Assembly: GCA_934255545.1 (NCBI GenBank)
Contig: CAKQOE010000006.1
Coordinates: 12,051-76,050, forward strand
Source: an uncultured Clostridia bacterium
GTDB taxonomy: Bacteria > Bacillota > Clostridia > Peptostreptococcales > Anaerovoracaceae
DNA: 64,000 nt
Direction of reading: 5' to 3'
Shown here in pieces: positions 36,929-45,444 of this stretch. The notes beneath the pieces are model-generated. The model was given only the letters and a program-made list of their open reading frames with translations. It was not told the DNA's origin and did not search any database. Position numbers and translations under genes: made by a program. The first letter of the stretch is position 1. Each line of letters starts with the position of its first letter.

Positions 36929-38272
36929 ATGTATCTGAAAAGAAAGATCGATGATTACCTGAATGACTGGAAACGATCTGATGATCGCATGCCGCTCATC
37001 ATCAAAGGAGCCCGTCAGACGGGCAAAACTGAATCTATTCTTCATTTTGCGGCTAAAAACTATAAAAATATTATTTATATCAATTTCGCGCTCGAAGCAA
37101 AGTACAAAACTATACTCAGCGGCGGATATGACGTTGCATCTATATTGAAAAATATAACGCTCATAGATCCTAATAAAAATTTCATACCAGGCGAAACGAT
37201 CCTGATATTTGATGAACTTCAGGAATGCCCTGACATAGCGACCTCACTGAAATCATTTTGCATCGACGGCGATTACGATGTAATATGCAGCGGCTCACTG
37301 CTCGGTCTGAATTACAAAAAAATACACAGCAACAGCGTCGGCTATAAAAAAGATTACGAAATGCATTCTATGGATTTTGAGGAATTTCTGTGGGCAAAAG
37401 GCTATAGCGAAACACATATAAAAGATATGCTTCAGCATATGATTTCACTTATGCCGTTCAATAATACAGAAATGACAGTTTATCGAGAGCTCTTTTTAGA
37501 ATATTGCGTTATCGGCGGCATGCCCGCAGTTGTAAAAAACTATATTGAAACAGGACTTTTCAGTGGTTCCATTGACATACAACGCCAGATAATGCTCGAC
37601 TACGAAGAAGATGTCCGCAAATATGCTGAGGGACTCGACCAGGCAAAGATCATCAATATTTACAGAAACATCCCGGCTCAACTCGCAAAGGAAAATAAAA
37701 AATTCCAGTTTTCAAAGCTGTCCTCCTCTGCGCGCGCCCGCGAATATCAGGGCTGTATCGACTGGCTCTATGACGCCGGCGTCATAAGTATATGCTACTG
37801 CCTCGCATTCCCGGAGCTCCCGCTCAAGGGCAACTATGACAGCAGTAAATTCAAGCTTTATTACCCAGATACAGGACTGCTCGTTTCATGCCTTGACGAA
37901 GAAGCGCAGGACGACCTGCGCGCCAACAAAAATCTCGGCGTATACAAGGGCGCACTTTACGAAAATTTCATAGCCGAGTCATTCAGAAAACAGGGACTCG
38001 ACCTTTTTTATTTTAAAAAAGAAAATTCAACAATTGAAGAAGATTTCTTCATACGCTCAAAAAACGAGCTTATTCCGGTAGAAGTGAAATCCAACACAAA
38101 AGGCTCGCGCTCACTTTCTGCGCTTATAAACAGCAAAACATACTCCGATATACACCACGGCATAAAGCTTTCCGCAGGCAATATCGGCCGTGCCGACAGC
38201 ATTATAACATTCCCGTATTTCTGCAGCTTTTTGCTTAAGCGCTACATGAAATTGCAGGAGATATTTGAATAA
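36929..38272 (+). CDS. AAA_14 / DUF4143 family ATPase
   Basis: A 447-residue protein with P-loop IKGARQTGKTES (about 25-36), Walker B ILIFDELQECP (about 92-102), the sensor-like CSGSLLG, and a C-terminal DUF4143 domain with a PD-(D/E)XK-like IPVEVKS. The family is widespread, often mobile, and functionally unassigned. AAGGAG precedes the ATG at 36929. The upstream iteron array suggests dedicated control. A bidirectional terminator separates it from the convergent AAA15 gene. Confidence 0.85.
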   Translation: MYLKRKIDDYLNDWKRSDDRMPLIIKGARQTGKTESILHFAAKNYKNIIYINFALEAKYKTILSGGYDVASILKNITLIDPNKNFIPGETILIFDELQECPDIATSLKSFCIDGDYDVICSGSLLGLNYKKIHSNSVGYKKDYEMHSMDFEEFLWAKGYSETHIKDMLQHMISLMPFNNTEMTVYRELFLEYCVIGGMPAVVKNYIETGLFSGSIDIQRQIMLDYEEDVRKYAEGLDQAKIINIYRNIPAQLAKENKKFQFSKLSSSARAREYQGCIDWLYDAGVISICYCLAFPELPLKGNYDSSKFKLYYPDTGLLVSCLDEEAQDDLRANKNLGVYKGALYENFIAESFRKQGLDLFYFKKENSTIEEDFFIRSKNELIPVEVKSNTKGSRSLSALINSKTYSDIHHGIKLSAGNIGRADSIITFPYFCSFLLKRYMKLQEIFE

Positions 38273-38282
38273 ACCAATTATG

Positions 38283-38315
38283 CAGACCATCAGAGACCTG
38301 ATGGTCTGTTATATA
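38283..38315. terminator. Terminator between convergent ATPase genes
   Basis: CAGACCATCAG-AGAC-CTGATGGTCTG followed by TTATATAT. Confidence 0.75.
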
Positions 38316-38324
38316 TAACTCCTG

Positions 38325-39440
38325 TCAGCCACCAAAAGCACCTGCCTTATACATCTTTTCCAGATTGTGAGCCTGGCGTATCTCCTTATTTGTCAGATCA
38401 TGAAGCGCCCTTATGCCATCATTATCTAATACAAAATAGCAATCCGGTCTGAGCAGATCATTACTCATCAAATTTGTATTATGCGTAGTAGTAAATATCT
38501 GGACTCCCGAAATACCTCTAAGAAGTCTTTCAACGCTTTCAGACAACTCAAAATGGTAAAAAGCGTCAAATTCATCAATAAATACAAATGACGCATCCTT
38601 CATTTTTATATACCAGTAATAAAACAGAGCAAGTGACCTTGTTCCTGTAGAGGCAATAGCAAAAAGATTCACGTCCTGCTTTTCAAAACGACAGTATATC
38701 GCCTTTCTTCCATCTACCTCACAACCGTATAAATCGTAAATTATTCCGTTTTCCTCCAGGAATTTCTGAAATTCATCAACCTTGCCGCTGTTTACTATTC
38801 CTTCAGCTATGCTTTCAACGCCATTCATAAAACCTTCATACCCTCTACTGTCAAGCGAATAAAAAAGAAGCATCTTATCTACAAAATCAATAAATTTCTT
38901 AAAAACAATATTCTCATCATTATTTACAAGTATAGAATTGTTGTTCACATATTTAATTCTTGATAATGGGCTTTCATTATTTATTGAAACATTCAACGTT
39001 TCAGAGCCCTCAAGCCTTGTAAATCCCTCATTAGATTCAAAATCATAATATATAACTTCGCGATCATCTATAAAAAGACGCTCCTGTTTAAGTGTATTTA
39101 CATCTGTTTTATTATAGCGATAAATCACTTCATGCTCAGCAAAACCAAAAACATATTCAAACTCAGCAAATGACTTTCTGCCACTCATATTCAGATAAAG
39201 ATCATACCCATGCAAAAGCTTCTGCTTATCAGTCAGATGAGTAATTATATCGAATATAGCCAATCCAAGATTTGACTTACCACAGCCATTGATTCCATAC
39301 ACTATCCCCTTACTAATACACCCATTCACAATTATCTCAGAATTAAACCCATAACGACCGGGGGAACACAAATCAAACGTTATCTTATCCTTGAATCCCT
39401 TAAAATTTTCAACACTGAATCTTTTTAACATAACAACCAT
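38325..39440 (-). CDS. AAA15 family ATPase (COG1106-like)
   Basis: A 371-residue SMC/ABC-type ATPase. N-terminal FSVENFKGFKDKITFDL is typical of the OLD/RecF/AAA15 group, with P-loop GINGCGKSNLG (about 48-58), late Walker B FVFIDEFDAFYH and the switch His region TTTHNTNL. Relatives act in phage defence and toxin systems, including RloA, but no RloB-like partner is adjacent. Its divergent neighbour is the HEPN-like protein at 39740. Two 17-bp direct repeats 22 bp apart lie upstream. AT-rich. Confidence 0.82.
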   Translation of the reverse strand: MVVMLKRFSVENFKGFKDKITFDLCSPGRYGFNSEIIVNGCISKGIVYGINGCGKSNLGLAIFDIITHLTDKQKLLHGYDLYLNMSGRKSFAEFEYVFGFAEHEVIYRYNKTDVNTLKQERLFIDDREVIYYDFESNEGFTRLEGSETLNVSINNESPLSRIKYVNNNSILVNNDENIVFKKFIDFVDKMLLFYSLDSRGYEGFMNGVESIAEGIVNSGKVDEFQKFLEENGIIYDLYGCEVDGRKAIYCRFEKQDVNLFAIASTGTRSLALFYYWYIKMKDASFVFIDEFDAFYHFELSESVERLLRGISGVQIFTTTHNTNLMSNDLLRPDCYFVLDNDGIRALHDLTNKEIRQAHNLEKMYKAGAFGG

Positions 39441-39494
39441 ACCATCCTTTATACACTATGATATGATTATTCGCAAAAAATATCAAGTTTATCC

Positions 39495-39533
39495 GTAATT
39501 TTTATACAGTTAATATGTAATTTTAATACAGTT
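39495..39533. promoter_or_regulatory. Two near-identical 17-bp direct repeats upstream of the AAA15 gene
   Basis: GTAATTTTTATACAGTT (39495) and GTAATTTTAATACAGTT (39517) are 22 bases apart, two helical turns, within the divergent promoter region. Possibly binding sites for a regulator. Confidence 0.5.
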
Positions 39534-39739
39534 TGTTGAATTTATGTCTGATTCCTTTCCCGCACCCATACATTGAAAATTATCCATCGACTCATACGTT
39601 GAGCAAAACTTTAAATTATACTATAATAAAAAAAATACGTTATCGATATTATAGATTTTACATAAATAACTAATTATAGTATTTTTGATTATATTTAACA
39701 TTTTATATCTAATATATTTGTAAATAAGAGGAATCCCAC

Positions 39740-40243
39740 ATGGAATTTATGAATTCTTACAAGCACCTTGAAAAAATATGCGGCGAGATATTCAACGATA
39801 AAAGAGGTGTTAGCGCATATATAGACGAAATGATCAAAAATCCCAACGGTTCCTTCTACGTTGAAGGTTGGAACAGCGACTTGAATCGATTAAAACATTA
39901 CCGTTGGGTACGTAATAAAATAGTACATGAATTTGACTGCTACGAAGAAGATCTGTGCGACATTGACGACATCCGGTGGCTCGAAGATTTCTACACACGC
40001 ATTATGAACCAGACCGACCCTCTCGCGTTATACGCTCAGAGCATTAGCTCACAGTCATCTAAGTCAGTAAAATCAGCACATAATCATGAATCTATACATA
40101 AATCTGTAAATAATAAGGCATATGATACACAACACTGCAAAGATCATCGCTCATCATCCAAATATGAACGAAATATCTTTTTATTTGCTTGTTGTGCAAT
40201 AATTGTTATCGCTGTGATATTTCTCACCTGCAAATACAAATAG
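39740..40243 (+). CDS. Small protein with HEPN-like RNKIVH motif and C-terminal membrane anchor
   Basis: A 167-residue protein, not a family I can name with confidence. The N-terminal 90 residues are helical and contain WVRNKIVHE; R58-x4-H63 fits the R-x4-6-H motif of HEPN RNases. A Ser/Lys/His-rich linker (about 95-140) leads to one hydrophobic segment (about 147-163, FLFACCAIIVIAVIFLTC) and a short basic tail, so it is probably tail-anchored. GAGGA lies 7 bases before the ATG. It is divergent from the AAA15 ATPase. A toxin-like role is inference from one motif. Confidence 0.6.
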   Translation: MEFMNSYKHLEKICGEIFNDKRGVSAYIDEMIKNPNGSFYVEGWNSDLNRLKHYRWVRNKIVHEFDCYEEDLCDIDDIRWLEDFYTRIMNQTDPLALYAQSISSQSSKSVKSAHNHESIHKSVNNKAYDTQHCKDHRSSSKYERNIFLFACCAIIVIAVIFLTCKYK

Positions 40244-40320
40244 CTGAACCTTTCATGAATCCAATCGACATGCTGAAAATTAAAAGATAAAGAGCACAGC
40301 CCTTAAAAGAAAATGATGTG

Positions 40321-40347
40321 AGGCTCTGCACTTTGCTGAGCCTTTTT
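40321..40347 (+). terminator. Terminator of the HEPN-like gene
   Basis: AGGCTC...GAGCCT followed by TTTTT. Confidence 0.75.
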
Positions 40348-40389
40348 CAGTTATAACTTAAAATATATTTTTTCATAGAAGTATGTTTG

Positions 40390-40665
40390 TCACTCATCAT
40401 CTACCTCGATAAGTTCATGAGCAGTGCCTTTTCCCGCGCGAAGCTCCTGCACAGATTTCTTTATATGAGAAAGATTAGGTTTAGTAAAAAACAGATCGGG
40501 CGCCTGCATTATTTCAAAAGGAATACGCTTCTCACGCAAAACTGCTTTTACAAATAAGTTTATAGCAGTTGACGTGTTAAGACCGACATTAGAACAAAAA
40601 GCATCAAAATCAACCTTATCCCTTGCATCTACCCTTGCAGTAATTGTTGCCTGTGCCCTGATCAA
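40390..40665 (-). CDS. RelB/DinJ family antitoxin, orphan, TTG start
   Basis: A 91-residue ribbon-helix-helix antitoxin: ITARVDARDKVDFDAFCSNVGLNTSTAINLFVKAVLREKRIPFEI matches the RelB/DinJ N-terminal domain in order. The first codon is TTG with GGAG three bases upstream. No RelE/YafQ toxin lies on either side, so it is an orphan, either a remnant or an anti-addiction module. Confidence 0.85.
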   Translation of the reverse strand: MIRAQATITARVDARDKVDFDAFCSNVGLNTSTAINLFVKAVLREKRIPFEIMQAPDLFFTKPNLSHIKKSVQELRAGKGTAHELIEVDDE

Positions 40666-40796
40666 TAGCTCCTGTCTGTATTCTATTTACTTATTTTATA
40701 ACATTATTGTATGACATTAATCAGTAATTATAACACAATTATCAAAATTTTTATTTATATTCATAATCTGCATCATACCTAAGTCTTACACTCCGC

Positions 40797-40810
40797 TGCC
40801 GTCACCGGCA
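40797..40810. repeat. GC-rich inverted repeat, tetraloop class
   Basis: TGCCG-TCAC-CGGCA, followed by a GCGATAAAACACAAC segment also seen in related form at 41915, 50753 and 52431. It lies downstream of the gene ending at 40866, GTGA loop on its sense strand. Confidence 0.75.
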
Positions 40811-40865
40811 TATCATACCTATGCGATAAAACACAACTAAGCACCTGCCACCGTCAGCACCTGCT

Positions 40866-41873
40866 TTACCTGCTCTCCATCCCGATTTCCCTGAGCATCT
40901 CATCAGTATAAGGCAAAAGCCGAGGATCATCCTTAGCCACATCAAGAAGCGTATTCCTGTATGCGCACAAAAGAAACGTTAACGAGCACTCCTTCTTCAA
41001 AAACTTGCTGAGCGCCGTAAATATACGTTCATTCAACTTATATGGCCCGCGATAATATTCAAGATCCATGTACTTTTCAACAGGATGCCAGTAAACAGTA
41101 CCATCATCATTGACAAAATACCCGTACCCATACATATCAGCAAAATTAGCCGCCCTGACATTCTTATCAACACCGTCCCACGTGATCAGCGAGTCCAACA
41201 CAAATCCAAGTCCGCCATTCATATCTACATTAAAATCATTCTTCGGTATCCATAAAATGTCACCTTTCTTAAAAGGCGTCGGGAACTCGATACCTAAGCC
41301 ATCAAATGAATGTCTGATCACATTATTTTCTGCATCATTCCTATCAGAATTATATACAATATATGCCAGCTCATCATTTTCAAAAAACTCAGCCTCACAT
41401 TCAGCATCCGGATCATTGAGCCGAACACGCCTTATCCTGTGCCTCAGCACACCCATATCATAGCCCGGCTCATAAACATCCGCCCTGTAAGCAGCCACAC
41501 AAACCTCAAAAGACGAGAATACCCTGTGCTCCTCGATCCAATCCTTGTCACCTCTGCAATAATACGAATACATATATACATACCTTCCGTCACCGTCACT
41601 ATTACAGAAATCAGCCATCTCACGGTCAATGATCCCTATATACTTGTTTAAAACATTAAAAAGACTCTTCCGCTCAACACCCTCCCTGCTGCGATTCATA
41701 TCACAATCAGGCATAGTCTCCATAAGCTCCTTCCAGACATCCCTCTTTTTCTCATACGAAACCGACCTGCATTCATGTATAAGCCACGCCGCCTCCAGCG
41801 GATCAAACTTATAACCTATACTCCTAAGATGCTCCCGTATATCCCTAGAATTCACGAATGAATAAATGTCCAT
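40866..41873 (-). CDS. Conserved-looking hypothetical protein, 335 aa
   Basis: I do not recognise the family. The protein is soluble, acidic and rich in Asp, Tyr and Arg. Features include a start MDIYSFVNSRDIREHLRSIG, a C-rich segment (YSYYCRGDKDWIEEHRVFSSF), FKKGDILWIPKNDFN that looks like a small beta-barrel, and WHPVEKYMDLEYYRGPYKLNER. No signal peptide, membrane segment or catalytic motif is evident. It is flanked on both sides by GC-rich tetraloop-class repeats. Confidence 0.7.
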   Translation of the reverse strand: MDIYSFVNSRDIREHLRSIGYKFDPLEAAWLIHECRSVSYEKKRDVWKELMETMPDCDMNRSREGVERKSLFNVLNKYIGIIDREMADFCNSDGDGRYVYMYSYYCRGDKDWIEEHRVFSSFEVCVAAYRADVYEPGYDMGVLRHRIRRVRLNDPDAECEAEFFENDELAYIVYNSDRNDAENNVIRHSFDGLGIEFPTPFKKGDILWIPKNDFNVDMNGGLGFVLDSLITWDGVDKNVRAANFADMYGYGYFVNDDGTVYWHPVEKYMDLEYYRGPYKLNERIFTALSKFLKKECSLTFLLCAYRNTLLDVAKDDPRLLPYTDEMLREIGMESR

Positions 41874-41894
41874 AAAAAAAATTTCCCATCATCG

Positions 41895-41936
41895 CTGCCG
41901 TCACCGGCAGAGTATAGCTGAGCGATAAATCGCAAC
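41895..41936. repeat. Composite repeat: tetraloop-class palindrome plus GCGATAAATCGC hairpin
   Basis: CTGCCG-TCAC-CGGCAG (41895-41910), then TAG...GCGA-TAAA-TCGC...CTA. Similar composites are at 36646 and 40797, with base changes that keep the hairpin in this copy. Confidence 0.7.
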
Positions 41937-41954
41937 TACGCAGCCTGCTGGTAA

Positions 41955-42164
41955 TCAATGACAACAACCTCCTGCATAAGCCCGCTTAGCCGCATTTACT
42001 ATAGCCTCAAGCCTTTGAGTAACATCATCAGTATAATACTTTTTACCGCACTGGTCACATTCAAGGCATTGCATATTCTTGATTATAATTATGCAGTTTC
42101 TATAATTTACAACATGAGTTGTTGCACTTTTCACAGTTTAACTGTTTTTGCAGTACATGCACAT
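41955..42164 (-). pseudogene. YgiT-type (MqsA-like) zinc-finger antitoxin with in-frame stop
   Basis: Read through, this 70-codon frame begins MCMYCKN and continues VKSATTHVVNYRNCIII, LECDQCGKKYYTDDV, ending AGGCCH. It has the two C-x2-C pairs and spacing of YgiT-type antitoxins. A TAA at codon 9 (42138-42140) interrupts it in the same frame, with no length change. No cognate toxin is adjacent. Translation might restart at an internal GTG or ATG, but the first zinc knuckle would be lost. A relic is most likely. Confidence 0.65.
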
Positions 42165-42215
42165 AAGATTTTCCATAACTTATCACTTTATATACCTTAT
42201 ACTTAAAATATTCAT

Positions 42216-43451
42216 CTAATTAACTTTAACATAATTAATCAGATGTTTATAAGCACCTTCTTGCAGTTTCTCTATTGGTGGAATAGAAGCTATAAATTCA
42301 TCATAAATTTCATCAACCCATTTTTTCAAATTTTTATTTAAACTTAAAAGATCCACTGTAGCAAATAAAATTTGTGATAAAAGTTGCTTTACTGATAAAT
42401 CATCTAAATCTATGTCATCCATTGATTGCCCACCTTTCGAACAAGCTTTAAAACATAATGGCATTAATTTTTTATCTAATATTTCATCGCTGTCTAAAGA
42501 ATTTATTTTATCCATGAATGGTTTATTTAGTCCCCAATCCATTGCGCTTTCAATATCCATTTCTAAATCATTTAAAAGCGAATCATTTATAGCCCCTTTA
42601 TACGAATTATATAAAGATATAATAGGTTTTATATTTCTATCAAATGATTCATTAATATGGCTTTGCAACTTTTCACAATCATCAGAAATTCTCTCAATTT
42701 CATCATCAATTTTTTTATATGTGCCTGCCTCATCTTTTATCAAATCAATCAATGTTTTAAGCTTCGCATATTTATCTACACTTCTTTCAATTCTATTCTT
42801 AGTATTATCTGCTAAATTATAAAACTGATCATGTAAATTTTTCGCATATGTTTTTGATACTTTAAAAGCTATATCATTCCATAGTAAGTCAAATACTCTT
42901 TGTTCTATAACCTCTTTACCACTTCGTTTTACAATTTGACCATTTCTTTTCCTTTTATCAACCGATATAACTTCAAATATCTCGATATTTGAAGTAGGAA
43001 ATTTATTTCTTATTTGATTTTTCATATTAAGAACTGTTTCTGTAGTACACGCATCGCAATGCGTTAAAATAATATGAATATGCTGTGTCAATTCTCTTTG
43101 TAATTTATCTATAAATTTAATTTCAAAATCTTCAAAACGAGCATTTGACATAGATATACAGTAAAATATTGTATGAAACCAATTAAAAATGTCATCTCCA
43201 TTATTCTTCTCTTTTATTAAAGAAATAATTTCTTCTAACTGATCATTAGCCTTCGCTGTTTCCAAACCCTTCGTATCATAAATTTCTATCTCATATTTTC
43301 CATTATGTACATGATAACATTCAAAATATTCTTTTGTAACAGGCTTTCCTACTGCAGATTTAGCAACATCCTTTCCCACAAAATAATTAATAAATGCAGA
43401 TTTACCTACACCAGTTTTTCCTAATAATAAAATCTTAGCTCTATCTGACAT
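42216..43451 (-). CDS. P-loop GTPase with long helical C-terminus (second of a pair)
   Basis: A 411-residue Era/dynamin-like GTPase: G1 GKTGVGKSA (about 11-19), G3 DTKG (about residue 60), G4-like THCD in ILTHCDACT (about 133). Beyond residue 200 it is charged and alpha-helical, coiled-coil-like, and has no membrane segment. It starts 17 bases after its sister gene with GGAGG in the gap, so the two form an operon. It is markedly AT-rich compared with the core genes, suggesting acquisition. I infer an immune- or stress-type GTPase pair; no function is known. Confidence 0.75.
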   Translation of the reverse strand: MSDRAKILLLGKTGVGKSAFINYFVGKDVAKSAVGKPVTKEYFECYHVHNGKYEIEIYDTKGLETAKANDQLEEIISLIKEKNNGDDIFNWFHTIFYCISMSNARFEDFEIKFIDKLQRELTQHIHIILTHCDACTTETVLNMKNQIRNKFPTSNIEIFEVISVDKRKRNGQIVKRSGKEVIEQRVFDLLWNDIAFKVSKTYAKNLHDQFYNLADNTKNRIERSVDKYAKLKTLIDLIKDEAGTYKKIDDEIERISDDCEKLQSHINESFDRNIKPIISLYNSYKGAINDSLLNDLEMDIESAMDWGLNKPFMDKINSLDSDEILDKKLMPLCFKACSKGGQSMDDIDLDDLSVKQLLSQILFATVDLLSLNKNLKKWVDEIYDEFIASIPPIEKLQEGAYKHLINYVKVN

Positions 43452-43468
43452 ATTTAGCCCTCCAAATG

Positions 43469-44587
43469 TTATTTATTCTTCTTAATATATTCATTTGTAA
43501 GTTTACTAATAGAATCAAAATCAAATAACTTAGATAAATCCACATACTCCCCTTTTGCAATTTTTTTACAAGAGTCATAACAAATCTCTGAAATTGCATA
43601 ACCTAATCCACTTGTAATTAAACTAGCAACACCTGCATTGATAACTCCTCCTACTAATGTTCCTACACCCGGTATAAATTTCAAGATTCCACCTACTATT
43701 GATTTTCCTAAATTAGATATCACAATATTACCCAATAATGCAGACGAAATACTTGTCAAATTTTCCATACCATATAAATATATTATATTAGCCGACATAG
43801 TAATCTGTAATGGCGTAAGTAATGCTGCATCAGACACAGGCACTGGTGTTGCACCTATTGCAGCAGCTGCACCTGCATAATATTTAATTTTAGAATTAAC
43901 TTCTAATCTTTTCATATCCAAGTCAATCATTTGTGAAGAAATAAATGCTTCCTTTAAATCATCATCGCCAAGCTGTTCCGATGACCATTTTATAAGTTCC
44001 ATTAATTCTAATGTTAGATTTTTATCTGTAGATGTCTCAAATATGTCGATCTGGCTATCTACCTCACTCCTTATGATATCTTTAAAAGTGCTAGCAGTGC
44101 CGCCATCTTCATCATCCTCATCACATTTCGTCAATATAACAGCAACCCTTTTTTTTAATTCCTGATTACTTAATAATAATTTTAAAACCTCTATATCATA
44201 ATCCTGTATTCTTTCTGCTGCTACAGATATGCAAAACCAAATTATATGAATCTTATTCTCAGCACCAGATTGTTCACTTTTCTGCATTTCTACCTGTATA
44301 GATTTTTTATACTCTTCAAATGATTCATTCGAACCATTTTCCATTTCATATCCTCTACTATCTATAAGATTTACACTTATACCATATTTTTTACCACTAT
44401 ACTTGTTAAATCCCTTAGTACCTCTTGAAATGTCATTTACTGGAGCTATATCCTTTCCAAAGACTAAATTTATTAATGAGCTTTTACCGCATCCAGTTAC
44501 ACCTAACAACATAATATTAGGATTAATTTTTTTCTTAGAAAAATTTTCCCATTCCTTCTTATACTTTTCTTCATAGCTATTAGACAT
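43469..44587 (-). CDS. P-loop GTPase with DUF697-like hydrophobic domain (first of a pair)
   Basis: A 372-residue protein. G1 GVTGCGKSS (29-37), G2 Thr near 57, G3 DSRG (76-79), and G4 TKCD near 150 define a complete GTPase domain. Residues about 240-350 are glycine/alanine-rich and hydrophobic (KYYAGAAAAIGATPVPVSDA), resembling DUF697, and would contact membranes. The ATG follows GGAGG by about 8 bases. It heads the two-gene AT-rich operon; a TATAAT lies about 40-45 bases upstream and a 24-bp palindrome farther up. Confidence 0.75.
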   Translation of the reverse strand: MSNSYEEKYKKEWENFSKKKINPNIMLLGVTGCGKSSLINLVFGKDIAPVNDISRGTKGFNKYSGKKYGISVNLIDSRGYEMENGSNESFEEYKKSIQVEMQKSEQSGAENKIHIIWFCISVAAERIQDYDIEVLKLLLSNQELKKRVAVILTKCDEDDEDGGTASTFKDIIRSEVDSQIDIFETSTDKNLTLELMELIKWSSEQLGDDDLKEAFISSQMIDLDMKRLEVNSKIKYYAGAAAAIGATPVPVSDAALLTPLQITMSANIIYLYGMENLTSISSALLGNIVISNLGKSIVGGILKFIPGVGTLVGGVINAGVASLITSGLGYAISEICYDSCKKIAKGEYVDLSKLFDFDSISKLTNEYIKKNK

Positions 44588-44719
44588 CTTAATTTCCTCC
44601 TAATCAATACAATTTACGATTATAGGAACGTAAGCGTTTAAAAATAATGTGCCTTTAATCCCTAATCGTAATATGAGATAATCAACTAAAATACAACTGG
44701 TTGGAAATACACTTTTTAG

Positions 44720-44743
44720 AGTGTTTCCGAATTCGGAAACACT
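44720..44743. promoter_or_regulatory. 24-bp perfect palindrome upstream of the GTPase operon
   Basis: Arm AGTGTTTCCGAA followed directly by its reverse complement, 133 bases before the GTPase start. No T-run follows in either direction, so an operator is more likely than a terminator. Confidence 0.5.
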
Positions 44744-44765
44744 GGAGAAGTTTCGTAAACCGATA

Positions 44766-44971
44766 CTACACTTCAAGTATTTCTATAACAGCATCGCAAA
44801 CATACATCAAATAACAACTATTATATATCTTATCATAATCTTTATACTTCTCAAAATTATAATCAGAACTAATATATGTAATTTGTTTTAGCTGCTTCGA
44901 CACTTCATCTTTACTTGATGTACCTGTAATTTGTTTAACATATCCAAATATTTATCGGTTTCATTCAACAT
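44766..44971 (-). pseudogene. Possible frameshifted small gene
   Basis: An ATG frame (MLNETDKYLDMLNKLQ) stops after 27 codons, while another frame, open from near the same point, runs as TGTSSKDEVSKQLKQITY and on to VCDAVIEILEV and a stop at 44766. Joined by a single-base shift they make a protein of about 67 residues. It is AT-rich like the adjacent GTPases. I do not recognise it; it could be chance. Confidence 0.3.
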
Positions 44972-45012
44972 AAGTACCTCGATTACATTAAGATTTCATC
45001 TTTATATCTAAT

Positions 45013-45183
45013 TCAGACATTACGCTGCTTCTTTTCCGGCTTAACTGCCCCAACAGGTATAGCCCAGGTATTCCCAAACTTCACCGCCCCGGGGATGCGG
45101 CCTTCGAGGCAGAGCGCGTTGACGCGGCGTGTGCTGATGCCCCATTTGTAGGCGGCGTCTGCGATCTTCATATAGTCTTTCAT
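45013..45183 (-). CDS. Small helix-turn-helix (MerR/excisionase-like) protein, 56 aa
   Basis: A 56-residue protein starting MKDYMKIADAAYKWGISTRR and continuing RVNALCLEGRIPG and NTWAIPVGAVKP. This is the compact winged HTH seen in many small DNA-binding proteins of mobile regions (GRIPGAxKxGxxWxIP). The Shine-Dalgarno is AAAGGTG. It is the first complete gene downstream, on the same strand, of the c-di-GMP riboswitch at 45385-45561, though about 200 bases beyond the riboswitch terminator. Confidence 0.75.
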   Translation of the reverse strand: MKDYMKIADAAYKWGISTRRVNALCLEGRIPGAVKFGNTWAIPVGAVKPEKKQRNV

Positions 45184-45313
45184 TATTTCTTTATCATCAC
45201 CTTTCAGATATCATGCTGACTGTTTTAAATTTTAAATTGTGTTTTCTGACGCTTGTTGCAGCCAGCTGACCTTACTCTGCAATGAGTTTTTTCTGTTTTC
45301 CACATCATTATCT

Positions 45314-45328
45314 GTGCGCCGGGCGCAC
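45314..45328. repeat. Short GC-rich palindrome, class 1
   Basis: GTGCGCC-G-GGCGCAC, just beyond the c-di-GMP riboswitch terminator. Confidence 0.85.
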
Positions 45329-45384
45329 GGATAGTTTGGAATTTATTCATATATTTCAAGATCTTCATTCTGCGTTTATTTACA

Positions 45385-45430
45385 GAAAAAAAATAACAGC
45401 ATTATCCGAAATGTCCCGACAATGCGGTTC
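45385..45430 (-). terminator. Terminator of the c-di-GMP riboswitch
   Basis: GCATTGTC/GGATAATGC stem (one G-U pair) followed by a run of eight T on the minus strand, about 20 bases after the aptamer. Confidence 0.8.
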
Positions 45431-45444
45431 TGATCTGAAATATA

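Noticed and set aside
38325..39440. RloA of an RloA-RloB pair
   Set aside because: No RloB-like gene follows; the downstream gene is convergent and unrelated.
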